Part shown: one piece after another, positions 7,447-15,493 of the stretch | Position numbering within the stretch: the stretch's first letter is position 1 | Layout: each line of letters starts with the position of its first letter | Assembly (NCBI GenBank): GCA_031265875.1 | Contig: JAISCA010000066.1 | Span: forward strand, 1-64,000 | Reading direction: 5' to 3' | Source of the DNA: Propionibacteriaceae bacterium | Lineage (GTDB): Bacteria > Actinomycetota > Actinomycetes > Propionibacteriales > Propionibacteriaceae | DNA length: 64,000 bases | Program-made: the position numbers and the translations under genes | The notes under the pieces: model-generated | What the model saw: only the letters and a program-made list of their open reading frames with translations | What the model was told of the DNA's origin: nothing | Database searches by the model: none

Positions 7447-8364
7447 GTGGCTGTCCGGACTAGGCCGGCGGCCGGCGCGACCTATCCGGTGTCGCTGGTC
7501 GGTTCCGACGCCGGCGCCGCCGATCCGGCCTCCCGGGTCCAAGGCATCATCTTCTTCATCATCGGGCTGGCCGCCTACAGCGCCGTCTTCCCCCTGATCA
7601 ACAGCGGTGTGATCGATCTGGCCTGGTGGATCTCGGGCGACGCCGAGCCCTTGGCGGTCTACCAGGAGCAGGCCCAGGCTTTCGCCCGCCCGATCGGTCT
7701 GGTCGCGGCCCACCTCGGCCTGGCCTCCTTGGTGCTGGTGGTCTGGCTGCTCTACCGCTTCCTGCACCATCGGCCCTTGGTCTGGCTCTGGTCGGTCATG
7801 CCCGGGGTACGTTGGCGTTACGCCCTGGTCTGCCTGCTGGTGGCCCTGCCGGTCTTCGCGGTCGCGGTCGGGTTGTCGCTGGGTTCCGATCCGGCTTGGC
7901 AGCTGCCCGACCAGTGGGGTTGGTACTTGGCCGCCATCGTCTTGACCGCGCCCCTGCAAGCCCTGGGCGAGGAGGTCCTGTTCCGGGGCTACCTCTTGCA
8001 GGCCCTGGGTACGGTGGTGCGCCAGCCCTGGTTCGCCATCGTCGGCTCGGCCGCCCTCTTCGCCGCCTACCACGGCACCCAGAACCTCTGGCTCTTCGCC
8101 AGCCGCTTCGCCTTCGGCCTGCTGGCCGGCCTACTGGTCTGGCGCACCGGCGGCCTGGAGGCCGGCGTGGTGGCCCATGTCGTCAACAACCTGGCCGCCT
8201 TCTGCCTAGCCCTCTTCACCGGACAACTGAGCGGGGTTAGGACGGTCAGCGCCCTGGGCTGGAGCGAGGGCCTACGCGACCTGCTGGTCTTCGCCGCCTT
8301 CGCCCTGGGAGCCTGGCTGGTGGCCCGCGCCATGCGCGTGCCCTGGCGGGCCGGGGGTGAGTGA
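7447..8364 (+). CDS. CPBP family intramembrane metalloprotease (Abi/Rce1-like)
   Basis: A 305-residue polytopic membrane protein with about seven hydrophobic segments. The CPBP/Abi motifs are intact: EExxxR at E175-E176 (GEEVLFRGYL), FxxxH in FAAYHG and HxxxN in HVVNN. Members are glutamate- and histidine-based intramembrane proteases related to CAAX prenyl protease Rce1; some bacterial members act in bacteriocin self-immunity. No bacteriocin or prenylation gene is seen nearby, so the substrate is unknown. The GTG at 7447 follows the previous stop directly, so translation may be coupled. The first 30 residues are a soluble tail. Confidence 0.85.
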   Translation: MAVRTRPAAGATYPVSLVGSDAGAADPASRVQGIIFFIIGLAAYSAVFPLINSGVIDLAWWISGDAEPLAVYQEQAQAFARPIGLVAAHLGLASLVLVVWLLYRFLHHRPLVWLWSVMPGVRWRYALVCLLVALPVFAVAVGLSLGSDPAWQLPDQWGWYLAAIVLTAPLQALGEEVLFRGYLLQALGTVVRQPWFAIVGSAALFAAYHGTQNLWLFASRFAFGLLAGLLVWRTGGLEAGVVAHVVNNLAAFCLALFTGQLSGVRTVSALGWSEGLRDLLVFAAFALGAWLVARAMRVPWRAGGE

Positions 8365-8539
8365 GGCCAAACCAGCTAGGCCGATCCTGTGGGCGGACAG
8401 TCTGACCTAGTCAGTCTCTACGCTGGTCGCTTCGACGGGGTTCTAGCCACCGACCGATCCTTACTGATAATTCGCGAGGACGCTGTTCAGATGTGCCAAG
8501 TCTGAGCGGTGGAAGGCAGAGAGGTGAGTTCGGCTCATC

Positions 8540-9055
8540 TCATTGGTTTCTCTCCGGTCGGCGGCGCGTGGCCCAGTGGGCGAGGCCGTGGGCGACCGCG
8601 CCGGAGGCCAGGAAGATGACTGGCCACAGCCGCGAGTGGGTGTCGCGGACCTGATTGGCCTTCAGTGCACGGCGGGCGAAGAGCCAGAAGGGCAAGACGA
8701 TGACCGGTGCGGTGGCGACGCCGGTGACGTAGCGGCGTCGGACCAAGGCTCCGGCGATGTGGCTGAGCCCGTGCAGGCCGAAGGCGTGGAGGCAGGTTTG
8801 GTAGAGCCGGCCCTGGCCGCCGCTGCGCCAGCCGTCGAGCGAGGCCGCCGCCAGGCCTGCGCCCATGATCGCGATGGCCAGATTGACGTGGGCTTGGCTG
8901 AGGCCGTCCCGGCGCAGCTCATCTGGCAGCGGCGCCCACTTCGGGACGCTCCCCAGGATGTCGCGCGAAGTGTTGCGCATGGTGGCCAGTTCCTCGACGT
9001 CGTGGGCCAGCCAGGCGACGAATAGTCCGGCGGTGGCGCCGTCGAGCCGGTTCAC
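8540..9055 (-). CDS. HXXEE domain-containing membrane protein
   Basis: A 171-residue membrane protein. The N-terminal HDVEE (H18, E21, E22) fits the HXXEE motif that names the family, and a second histidine cluster HGLSH lies near residue 95. Hydrophobic segments occur around 10-17, 58-72, 108-125 and 145-160. The family has no established biochemical role; the conserved His and Glu suggest a metal site. Its start overlaps the stop of the upstream DUF2867 gene by four bases (ATGA), so the two are probably cotranslated. Confidence 0.7.
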   Translation of the reverse strand: MNRLDGATAGLFVAWLAHDVEELATMRNTSRDILGSVPKWAPLPDELRRDGLSQAHVNLAIAIMGAGLAAASLDGWRSGGQGRLYQTCLHAFGLHGLSHIAGALVRRRYVTGVATAPVIVLPFWLFARRALKANQVRDTHSRLWPVIFLASGAVAHGLAHWATRRRPERNQ

Positions 9056-9615
9056 GCCGACTCGTTTGCCTCAGTGGATGTCGGTCGGGCTTGCTGGAGC
9101 ATGGCCCGGACGATCCAGGGGTGGAAGCAGCGGACCGCCGCCCAATAGACCTGACCGAAAGTGTTGTTGATCCTCACCCAGGTGGTGAAGGTGACCTGAC
9201 CGTCGGTGGTGGTGACGCCGACCCGGAAGTCCAAGTGGGCGTCGTCCAGGCCGCACACAATTTCGCTCGGTCCGGCCGCGATCAGCGGGAAGCCGGACGG
9301 CGGCGGCTCTTGGTCGGTGGCGGTGGCGAGTCCGAACGGTCGCACCACTAGGTCACGGGCCCGTATCAGAATTTCCACCAGGCCATTGAAGGAGGTGACG
9401 GCTTTGGCCCATTCCACCGGGTCGGTCGTCTCGTCCGGCTGGATCGGCGCGCTCCAAGCGTCCACCGCCTCGAAGCCCTCCGCGTGCTGGCGCGTCAGGT
9501 CGGTCACGGACGGTTCACAACGGCTCACGCTGCGGACCCCTGGCTTGGCCAACTCCCAGACCGCCCAGCCCAGGCCCGCGCCGGCGAGGGTTCCCAACAG
9601 GTATCGCTTTTTCAT
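9052..9615 (-). CDS. DUF2867 domain-containing protein
   Basis: A 187-residue protein with a short N-terminal hydrophobic stretch (YLLGTLAGAGLGWAVWELA, residues 5-23), probably a signal anchor. A DUF2867 domain follows to the end, with the conserved C-terminal pattern TTWVRINNTFGQVYW followed by HPWIVRAML. DUF2867 is found alone or behind NAD(P)-binding domains and lacks a defined activity. It forms a two-gene unit with the HXXEE gene, with GGAAGG upstream of the ATG. Confidence 0.7.
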   Translation of the reverse strand: MKKRYLLGTLAGAGLGWAVWELAKPGVRSVSRCEPSVTDLTRQHAEGFEAVDAWSAPIQPDETTDPVEWAKAVTSFNGLVEILIRARDLVVRPFGLATATDQEPPPSGFPLIAAGPSEIVCGLDDAHLDFRVGVTTTDGQVTFTTWVRINNTFGQVYWAAVRCFHPWIVRAMLQQARPTSTEANESA

Positions 9616-9783
9616 CGGTTGACCGCCTTCCCTTCGCTCAGGGTTCGCTTCTCGCTGCCGATACTAACTACTGGGTCTACAAGTAGGCACGTCAACTGCT
9701 GGCGCTCGATGATTCCGACTGCGGCATCCGTGACGCATCACAATACGCCTATGACTGGTTGACCAATCGTTGTGCGTCAGCCA

Positions 9784-10692
9784 TCACAGGTCCTCGAAGA
9801 AGTCGTCGTCGATCTTGTAGACGGTCGTGACCGATTCCGGTTGGACACCCACGCCGTTGTTGACCATTAGCCGGACGAGTCGTCGGCCGTCGATCAACTC
9901 GATTCGGGATCGGCTCTTGTCCGCTGCCTGTCTGGCGCTATCGGTGAAGGTCGAAGTGGTGATGAAGACTCCGCGATCCCCATGGCTCATGCTCAGAACC
10001 CCCATGAAGGCTTGGATGTCCTTAGAACCGACAGGACCACTAGTGAACCGCTTGGCCTGTAAGTAGATACGATCCAGTCCTAGCGGGTCTTGGCTGATGA
10101 TGCCGTCGATACCTCCGTCACCGGATTTAGAGGTGCTTTCGAGCGAGCCGTCCTTGCCGTAGCCCATGGCGCCGAGGACTCTGAGGACAAGACGCTCGAA
10201 AGCATACGGATCGACTGCCAACAGTCGCTCGAGCAGCTCAGCCTCCAGAATCAAGCGCAGCTCTTCGGCGGCGCTCTCAATGGCTTCCGCAGGAGACACG
10301 TCTACGCCGGCTCCTTCTATGGCAGCTCCACTACGAGGCCCGCTGCTCCGCTTGGACCTCTCGACGAACTCCCGATATTCAGGGAACTCCGACAGTCTGG
10401 CAGCAGTGATGGCGACTCCCTCGGCAAGTAGTCGACGTCCCCGCTCGGTCAGCGCATAGACGCCCCGCTGCGGGCGCTCGATGGCTCCGGCCTGGCCCAG
10501 GTAAGTCGCGGCCCAGCCGATGCGGTTCTTGTAGCGCGGCTGGCCGGAGGGGATGACTTCTCGCATTTCCGCTTCACTCAGGTCAACGATCACGGCGACC
10601 GCCGCGTACAGGTCAGCCAACGACAGTGGACTCCCGTTCTCCAAGGCTTGGAGGACCGGTCCCATGTACTCATCCCATGTGTATGAAGCCAT
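9784..10692 (-). CDS. mrr: Mrr-type restriction endonuclease
   Basis: A 302-residue type IV restriction enzyme that would cut modified DNA. The N-terminal winged-helix Mrr_N domain occupies about 5-95, ending in RGVYALTERGRRLL. A linker precedes the PD-(D/E)XK nuclease of the Mrr_cat type, with D196 in GDGGIDGII and Q212-A-K214 in LQAKRF as the catalytic D-QxK. No methylase or other restriction subunit is adjacent, as expected for a solitary modified-DNA nuclease. By eye its base composition is less GC-rich than its neighbours, and it lies 125 bp from the 3' end of tRNA-Glu, which together suggest horizontal acquisition. Confidence 0.85.
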   Translation of the reverse strand: MASYTWDEYMGPVLQALENGSPLSLADLYAAVAVIVDLSEAEMREVIPSGQPRYKNRIGWAATYLGQAGAIERPQRGVYALTERGRRLLAEGVAITAARLSEFPEYREFVERSKRSSGPRSGAAIEGAGVDVSPAEAIESAAEELRLILEAELLERLLAVDPYAFERLVLRVLGAMGYGKDGSLESTSKSGDGGIDGIISQDPLGLDRIYLQAKRFTSGPVGSKDIQAFMGVLSMSHGDRGVFITTSTFTDSARQAADKSRSRIELIDGRRLVRLMVNNGVGVQPESVTTVYKIDDDFFEDL

Positions 10693-10817
10693 GTCACTCG
10701 TGCTTTCTTGAATCTATGGTCAGTTGGCTGTTTAGGGTAGACCTGAGCTTCATGCGATCTGATTAACCACATTCCCGCTAGCTAAAGACCACCCTTGGCC
10801 AGCACAGCGTCGATTTG

Positions 10818-10890
10818 TAGCCCCGACGGGATTCGAACCCGCGCTACCGCCTTGAGAGGGCGGCGTGCTTGGCCGCTACACAACGGGGCC
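10818..10890 (-). tRNA. tRNA-Glu (anticodon CTC)
   Basis: Read on the minus strand, the 7-bp acceptor GGCCCCG pairs with CGGGGCT. The anticodon stem-loop is CCGCC-CTCTCAA-GGCGG with anticodon CTC, and the T arm has GGTTCGAATCC. It is 73 nt with discriminator A; CCA is not encoded. It lies 26 nt downstream of tRNA-Gln in the same orientation, so both are probably cut from one precursor. Confidence 0.95.
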
Positions 10891-10916
10891 CAAGCCACGG
10901 TCCTAAGACCGCTGCG

Positions 10917-10988
10917 CTGGGGTACTAGGACTCGAACCTAGACTAACGGAACCAGAATCCGCTGGGCTGCCAATTACCCCATACCCCA
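10917..10988 (-). tRNA. tRNA-Gln (anticodon CTG)
   Basis: Read on the minus strand, the acceptor TGGGGTA pairs with TACCCCA. The anticodon loop TTCTGGT lies between GCGGA and TCCGT, giving anticodon CTG, and the T loop GGTTCGAGTCC is standard. It is 72 nt; CCA is not encoded. The Gln-Glu pair next to an FAH-family gene usually accompanies gltX in actinobacteria, but gltX is not in this window. Confidence 0.95.
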
Positions 10989-11076
10989 TGGGGGCATCGT
11001 CAGATGCCGAGGAGTCACTTTAGCCGACGGTGCCAGCCGGGCTCAACTCGCTGTCCCGGCTGGGCGCGTCGAGGCC

Positions 11077-12855
11077 TCACTCGGTCGGAGCGGCGCTTTC
11101 CGGGCTGACGTCGGCCGGGTCGGCGGACGGGCTCAGATCAGTCGACCGATGGCTCCGGCGCCGCCGCCTGGGCCGGCCGGTCGAGGTCCGGTCCGAGGCC
11201 GCCGCCGGCTCGCCGTCGTCGGCCGACGGTCGTTTGGGGGCCGAGGTCCGGCGGGACCGCGGCGGCCGGTCCGAGACGGGGGCCGCGGTCGCTAGATCGG
11301 GGACCGCCGGCGTCGTGGTTGTCGTGGCAGTGGTCGGCGGGACGGGGGCGGCCTCGTCTGGTCCGGCCGGAGTCGCGGCCGACGACGCCTCGTTGCGCGA
11401 CACCGGGACGCCGTTGCGGCGGCGGGTGCGCTGGCGGGAGGACCGTTCGGAGCGGTCGGACCGCTCAGCTCGGTCGGAGGCCGAGCGGTGGGCCGGACGG
11501 GCGGCCGAGCGGGCGGGGGCGCGGGCCGGCCGGGGACGTTCCGGTGGGGCCGTCAACCAACCGCTGGCGTCGGCCGGGATCTCCAATTCCTCCAGCAGCT
11601 GGGCCGTGGTCGAATAGGCCTCCAGCAGGGTGTCGAAGGACAGGCCGAGGGCGTGGTTGATCATCTTCCAGCGGGTCAGGTCGGCCCAGTCGACCAGGGT
11701 GACGGCGACGCCGGTGTGACCGGCCCGGCCGGTGCGGCCGATGCGGTGGACGTAGGTCTTCTCATCGTCCGGGCAGTCGTAGTTGACGACATGGCTGACC
11801 TGGTCGACGTCGATGCCGCGGGCCGCCACGTCGGTCGCCACCAGGACCTGGGCCTTGCCGGCCCGGAAGCGGGCCAGGGCCCGCTCGCGCACCACCTGGC
11901 TGAGATCGCCGTGGATGCAGGTGGCGGTGAAGCCGCGCTCGACCAGGTCGTCGGCCAACCGTTGGACCGACCGCTTGGTGCGGCAGAAGACCATGACCCG
12001 GGTGGCCGAAGGGGCCTGCAGCAGCTTGCCGACGATGGTCGGCTTGTCCAAGTCGTGGGCCTGATAGACGAATTGAGTCGTCTCCGGCACCGTCATGGAG
12101 GCGTCGTGGGCCTCGGCCCTGATATTGATGGGCTGCTTCAGATGGGCCCGGGCCAAGCCCACGATGGCGGACGGCATGGTGGCGGAGAAGAGCATGGTCT
12201 GGCGCTCAGTGGGCGTCTGGGCGATGATCCGTTCGACGTCGGGCAGGAAGCCCAGGTCGAGCATCTCGTCGGCCTCGTCCAGGACCAGGGCCTTGACGGC
12301 GGACAGCACCAAGGAGCGGCGGCCCAACAGGTCGAGCAGACGCCCCGGCGTGCCCACCACCACGTCGACGCCCTCGGCCAAGCCGTCCAGCTGAGGCTCG
12401 TAGCCGACCCCGCCGTAGACGGTCAGGACCTTGGCCCCCCGGGCCCGGCCCACCACTTCGAGGTCGCCCGAGACTTGGAGAGCCAACTCGCGGGTCGGAC
12501 ACATGACCAAGGCTTGGGGCAAGCGCCGCTGGTCGGGATCGTAGCCCTCGTCGCCGGGCAGGCAGATGCGCTGCAGCAAGGGGATGCCGAAAGCCAAGGT
12601 CTTACCCGTGCCGGTGCGGGCTTGGCCGATCAGATCGGAGCCCTGTAGGGCGATCGCGATGGCTAGGTGCTGGATCGGGAAGGCGTATTCGAAACCGGCC
12701 GCGGTCAGGGAATCGACGATGACGGGGGAAACCCCCAGGGAGGCGAAACTAGGCTGTTCGGGCTCGACGGTCCCACTAGGGTCGTTGGTCTCACTGGGAT
12801 CGCTGGGCTCGATCTGGCCGGTCGGCTGAGGGGCGGTCTTGGAGTCTTGCGTCAT
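11077..12855 (-). CDS. DEAD-box RNA helicase with long basic C-terminal tail
   Basis: A 592-residue ATP-dependent RNA helicase for RNA unwinding, probably in ribosome assembly or mRNA turnover. After an acidic N-terminal lead, it has the Q motif (FPIQ, about 59-62), motif I ARTGTGKT (79-86), PTREL, GTPGR, DEAD (193-196), SAT (224-226), the RecA2 motifs and HRIGRTGR. From about residue 445 the chain is low-complexity, rich in Arg, Ser, Ala and Pro with SDR/SER repeats, likely a disordered RNA-binding extension. TGAGGAACT precedes the ATG. DUF3107 ends 6 bp upstream, so the two are cotranscribed. It matches the RhlE/DeaD-type helicases of this actinobacterial neighbourhood. Confidence 0.93.
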   Translation of the reverse strand: MTQDSKTAPQPTGQIEPSDPSETNDPSGTVEPEQPSFASLGVSPVIVDSLTAAGFEYAFPIQHLAIAIALQGSDLIGQARTGTGKTLAFGIPLLQRICLPGDEGYDPDQRRLPQALVMCPTRELALQVSGDLEVVGRARGAKVLTVYGGVGYEPQLDGLAEGVDVVVGTPGRLLDLLGRRSLVLSAVKALVLDEADEMLDLGFLPDVERIIAQTPTERQTMLFSATMPSAIVGLARAHLKQPINIRAEAHDASMTVPETTQFVYQAHDLDKPTIVGKLLQAPSATRVMVFCRTKRSVQRLADDLVERGFTATCIHGDLSQVVRERALARFRAGKAQVLVATDVAARGIDVDQVSHVVNYDCPDDEKTYVHRIGRTGRAGHTGVAVTLVDWADLTRWKMINHALGLSFDTLLEAYSTTAQLLEELEIPADASGWLTAPPERPRPARAPARSAARPAHRSASDRAERSDRSERSSRQRTRRRNGVPVSRNEASSAATPAGPDEAAPVPPTTATTTTTPAVPDLATAAPVSDRPPRSRRTSAPKRPSADDGEPAAASDRTSTGRPRRRRRSHRSTDLSPSADPADVSPESAAPTE

Positions 12856-12861
12856 AGTTCC

Positions 12862-13086
12862 TCAGATCGTGCCGAAGCCGACTGGGCGGGCGTGTTCGGC
12901 CCCCAACTCGACGTAACCGATGCCGTCGCTGGGCACCAACACCCGCCGGCCGTGGACATCGCTCAAGGCCAATAGGCCATGGCTGGCCAGGGCCTCATGC
13001 AAGGCCTCCATTAGTTGATCGGCGGTCTGATCAGACTCCACCACGATCTCTTTGGCCACCTGTCGGATGCCAACTCTGACTTCCAC
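12862..13086 (-). CDS. DUF3107 family small protein
   Basis: A 74-residue protein of the actinobacterial DUF3107 family: VRVGIRQVAKEIVVESDQT at the N-terminus, a middle helix and the GIGYVELG strand near residue 60. The family is annotated as ATP-binding in places but has no settled function. The start is a GTG with AGGAGGAAC just upstream. It is the first gene of a unit with the DEAD-box helicase. Confidence 0.85.
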   Translation of the reverse strand: MEVRVGIRQVAKEIVVESDQTADQLMEALHEALASHGLLALSDVHGRRVLVPSDGIGYVELGAEHARPVGFGTI

Positions 13087-13173
13087 CGTTCCTCCTGCTA
13101 TATCATGAACCGCAGGACAGCTTACCCGAGCCGCTTACAGGCTTCCTCTCGATCGATCAGGCGTCCGCCTAAA

Positions 13174-14199
13174 TCAGATGTTCAGGTTGTCCTGATCGAC
13201 TTCGCCGGGCAGAGCCGGGCGGATCACGATCCGAGTCCAGGCCCCCAGATAGATCCGGTCGTCCGGGCCGACCGGCAACCGGGCGCTGATGGATTGAGTC
13301 GGCAGGTCGCGGCCAGCCGGGGCGACGAAGGTGCCGTTGGCCGAGTCGAGGTCGCTGAGGTACCACTGACCGGCCTGCTCGGTCAGTTCGGCTTGGCGGC
13401 GGCTGCAACCGACGTCGTGACCGCAATCGATCTGCGGCGTCAGATGACGGCTAGTCGAACGGCGGCCGATCAGAGCCGGCGAGGTCAAGCGGAAGACGCG
13501 CGGCGGTCCGACCGTCGGCAGCGGCTCGGGCGGCGACTGGGCGGCGTACCAATCCGGGTCGATCCAGACTTCCGCCACCCAGGGCGGACTGGTCCTAAGC
13601 GACGGTCCGGTCACGGCCACGGGCGTCGATCCGGCTTCGGCCGTCGGGATGGGCGCGGCGGCGTTCGAGGCGACCACGGACAGGTCTAGATCGGCCCAGG
13701 GCTTTCTGGGCGGATCGGCGGGCAGGTCTAACTCGATCGGACCGGCCGAGCGGGAGGAGTCAGACGCGGGCCGGCTGGCGGCGGAGCCAGACGACGGATC
13801 GAAACTAGGGGCGCTGGGTCGGTCGGGCCCATCGAAGCGCGCTGCGCCCACCCGGTCCGAGCCGGGCTGGGCGATCGGCTCAGAGCCGGTCGACCGCTCG
13901 TGGGAGGAGTCCCAGGCCGCGCCCGCGCTCGTCTCTGAGCCCGGCTCAGCTATCTGGTCCGGCTCCGAGCGGGCCAATCCCAAAGCTTCGGCCAAATCGG
14001 TCGTGGGCAAGGCGCCGGTGGTGTAGTCGTAGCCGCAGGCCTCGCAGAAGAGGGCGGCGGCCGGGCGGGGAGCGCCGCAGTGGGGACAGGTCTGAGCCGG
14101 TGGAGCGACCACCGGGGCCGCCCCACCGGCCATGGGCAGACCGCAGACATCGCAGAAGTCGATGGTGGCGGACTGGTGGCCGTTGGAACAGGTGCTCAT
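13174..14199 (-). CDS. Zinc-ribbon and FHA domain protein, last gene of the kinase-TelA operon
   Basis: A 341-residue protein. The N-terminal 60 residues hold two zinc-ribbon-like knuckles (FCDVCGLP and CPHCGAPRP...CEACG). A long Ser/Pro/Asp-rich linker follows (about 65-220), then a C-terminal FHA domain (about 235-330) with LIGRRS, CSRRQAEL and the NGTF motif. FHA domains bind phosphothreonine, so this is the likely reader of the operon's kinase. The FHA signature is slightly divergent, since the usual SxxH is SRRQ here. It begins 1 nt after the VWA gene stop, with AGAGGT upstream. GarA-like signalling is a family analogy, not shown. Confidence 0.85.
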   Translation of the reverse strand: MSTCSNGHQSATIDFCDVCGLPMAGGAAPVVAPPAQTCPHCGAPRPAAALFCEACGYDYTTGALPTTDLAEALGLARSEPDQIAEPGSETSAGAAWDSSHERSTGSEPIAQPGSDRVGAARFDGPDRPSAPSFDPSSGSAASRPASDSSRSAGPIELDLPADPPRKPWADLDLSVVASNAAAPIPTAEAGSTPVAVTGPSLRTSPPWVAEVWIDPDWYAAQSPPEPLPTVGPPRVFRLTSPALIGRRSTSRHLTPQIDCGHDVGCSRRQAELTEQAGQWYLSDLDSANGTFVAPAGRDLPTQSISARLPVGPDDRIYLGAWTRIVIRPALPGEVDQDNLNI

Positions 14200-14200
14200 G

Positions 14201-15481
14201 TCAACCTCTGATACGAGTGGTCTTGGTCGAGGCCGTGTCGAGGGCCATCTCGTCGGCTCGGTCGATGTCGCGACGCAATTGGACCAGGCCGGTGGCGGCG
14301 TCGGACACGTCGACCACCCGGCGCAATTTGACAGTGGCCTCCTCGTTGCCGGTCTGAGCGGCCAATTGGACGGCCCGGCCCAATTTGACCGTGGCGGTGC
14401 GGTCGTCGCCGGCGGCGCGGGCGGCCAAGCCCTCTTGGATGGCCAGAGCCAATTCGGTCTGGCCGGTGTAATGCGCCACCTCCGGGCTGATCCGGGCGGT
14501 CAGACTGGGATCGGCCGACCAGCGAGCCTTGACCAGCCCCTGGGTCAAGACCTGGGCCCCGATCGCCAACTGGACTCGGGCGGCCAACTGCTCGACGCCG
14601 ACCGACTTGGCTGGCAGACGGACGGCGATGTGGTAGTCGCGCGACTCGTCGCCCCAGGCGCCGGTCGGGTAACCCTGGGTCAGAGCATTGATGGGGGAGC
14701 CGCGATGGGTCAGGTCCTCGACCGTGGGCGAGACCTGGCGCACGAACAGGATCTGGGCGTCTTGCGGAGTCCAGACCCGCAACTGGGCGTCGGCCACGCC
14801 TCGGCTCATGGCTTGCTGGACTAGGTCCGCCATGACCTGGGGCAGGTCACGGGCGTCCGGGATGATGTCGACGCTGCCCAGCAAGGCCTGGGCGATCTTG
14901 CGCACCTCGTTGACCTTCCAGTCCACGCCGATGCCCCGGCAGTCGACCTGGAACTGGCCGATGCAGCCGCGGATGGCGGAGTCCAGTTGGGTCGGCGTCT
15001 CGTTGTAGTCCTCGCCGTCGGTCAACAAGATGGCATGACGTCCGACCAGGCTGGGGACGGAGGCGAAGAGCTTGCGCGCCAGCAGCAGCCACTGCCCGAT
15101 GGCGGTGCCGCCGTCGGCCCGGAAGGAGGCGATGGCGGCCTTGGCCGCCTGACGTGAGGCCTGGTCCATCCGGACCATGCCTTGGCCGCTGAAGACGCGC
15201 GGATAGGCCAGGAAAGCCTGATGGGTGCCGGCCACGATGGCGAACCAGGTGCCGTCCAGAATCGAGTCGACAGCGATGGCGGCGGCCCGTTTGGCCATCT
15301 CGACCCGGTCGCCGATCATCGAGCCGGAGGTGTCCACGATGATGATCTCGCCGACTTCGCCCAGCCCGCTGCGGCCGGCCGAGCCGGCTCCTTGGCAGGT
15401 CAATTGGACGATGGCGTGAACGTCGGTTCCTTGATCGGGCAGGAACTCGTTCTGAGAGACGGTGGCGCTGAAGTCGACCAT
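14201..15481 (-). CDS. VWA domain protein (TerY-like)
   Basis: A 426-residue cytoplasmic protein with a von Willebrand A domain at about 45-225. The MIDAS motif is intact: DTSGS (50-54), the threonine in GGTAIG and the aspartate in LLTDGED. A beta-rich middle and a helical C-terminal part follow, ending in a Thr/Ser-rich tail (ASTKTTRIRG). It resembles the VWA component of TerY-P triads (VWA, PP2C phosphatase, kinase) described with tellurite/stress systems. Metal-dependent ligand binding is expected. The exposed C-terminal threonines could be substrates of the kinase and ligands of the FHA protein encoded next; that is inference. Confidence 0.85.
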   Translation of the reverse strand: MVDFSATVSQNEFLPDQGTDVHAIVQLTCQGAGSAGRSGLGEVGEIIIVDTSGSMIGDRVEMAKRAAAIAVDSILDGTWFAIVAGTHQAFLAYPRVFSGQGMVRMDQASRQAAKAAIASFRADGGTAIGQWLLLARKLFASVPSLVGRHAILLTDGEDYNETPTQLDSAIRGCIGQFQVDCRGIGVDWKVNEVRKIAQALLGSVDIIPDARDLPQVMADLVQQAMSRGVADAQLRVWTPQDAQILFVRQVSPTVEDLTHRGSPINALTQGYPTGAWGDESRDYHIAVRLPAKSVGVEQLAARVQLAIGAQVLTQGLVKARWSADPSLTARISPEVAHYTGQTELALAIQEGLAARAAGDDRTATVKLGRAVQLAAQTGNEEATVKLRRVVDVSDAATGLVQLRRDIDRADEMALDTASTKTTRIRG

Positions 15482-15493
15482 GGGGCAATTGTC

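Noticed and set aside
11488-12648. 386-codon plus-strand frame opposite the DEAD-box helicase
   Set aside because: It is antisense to a helicase with all motifs intact; the composition (Gly, Asp, Gln, Val) is that of a mirror frame.
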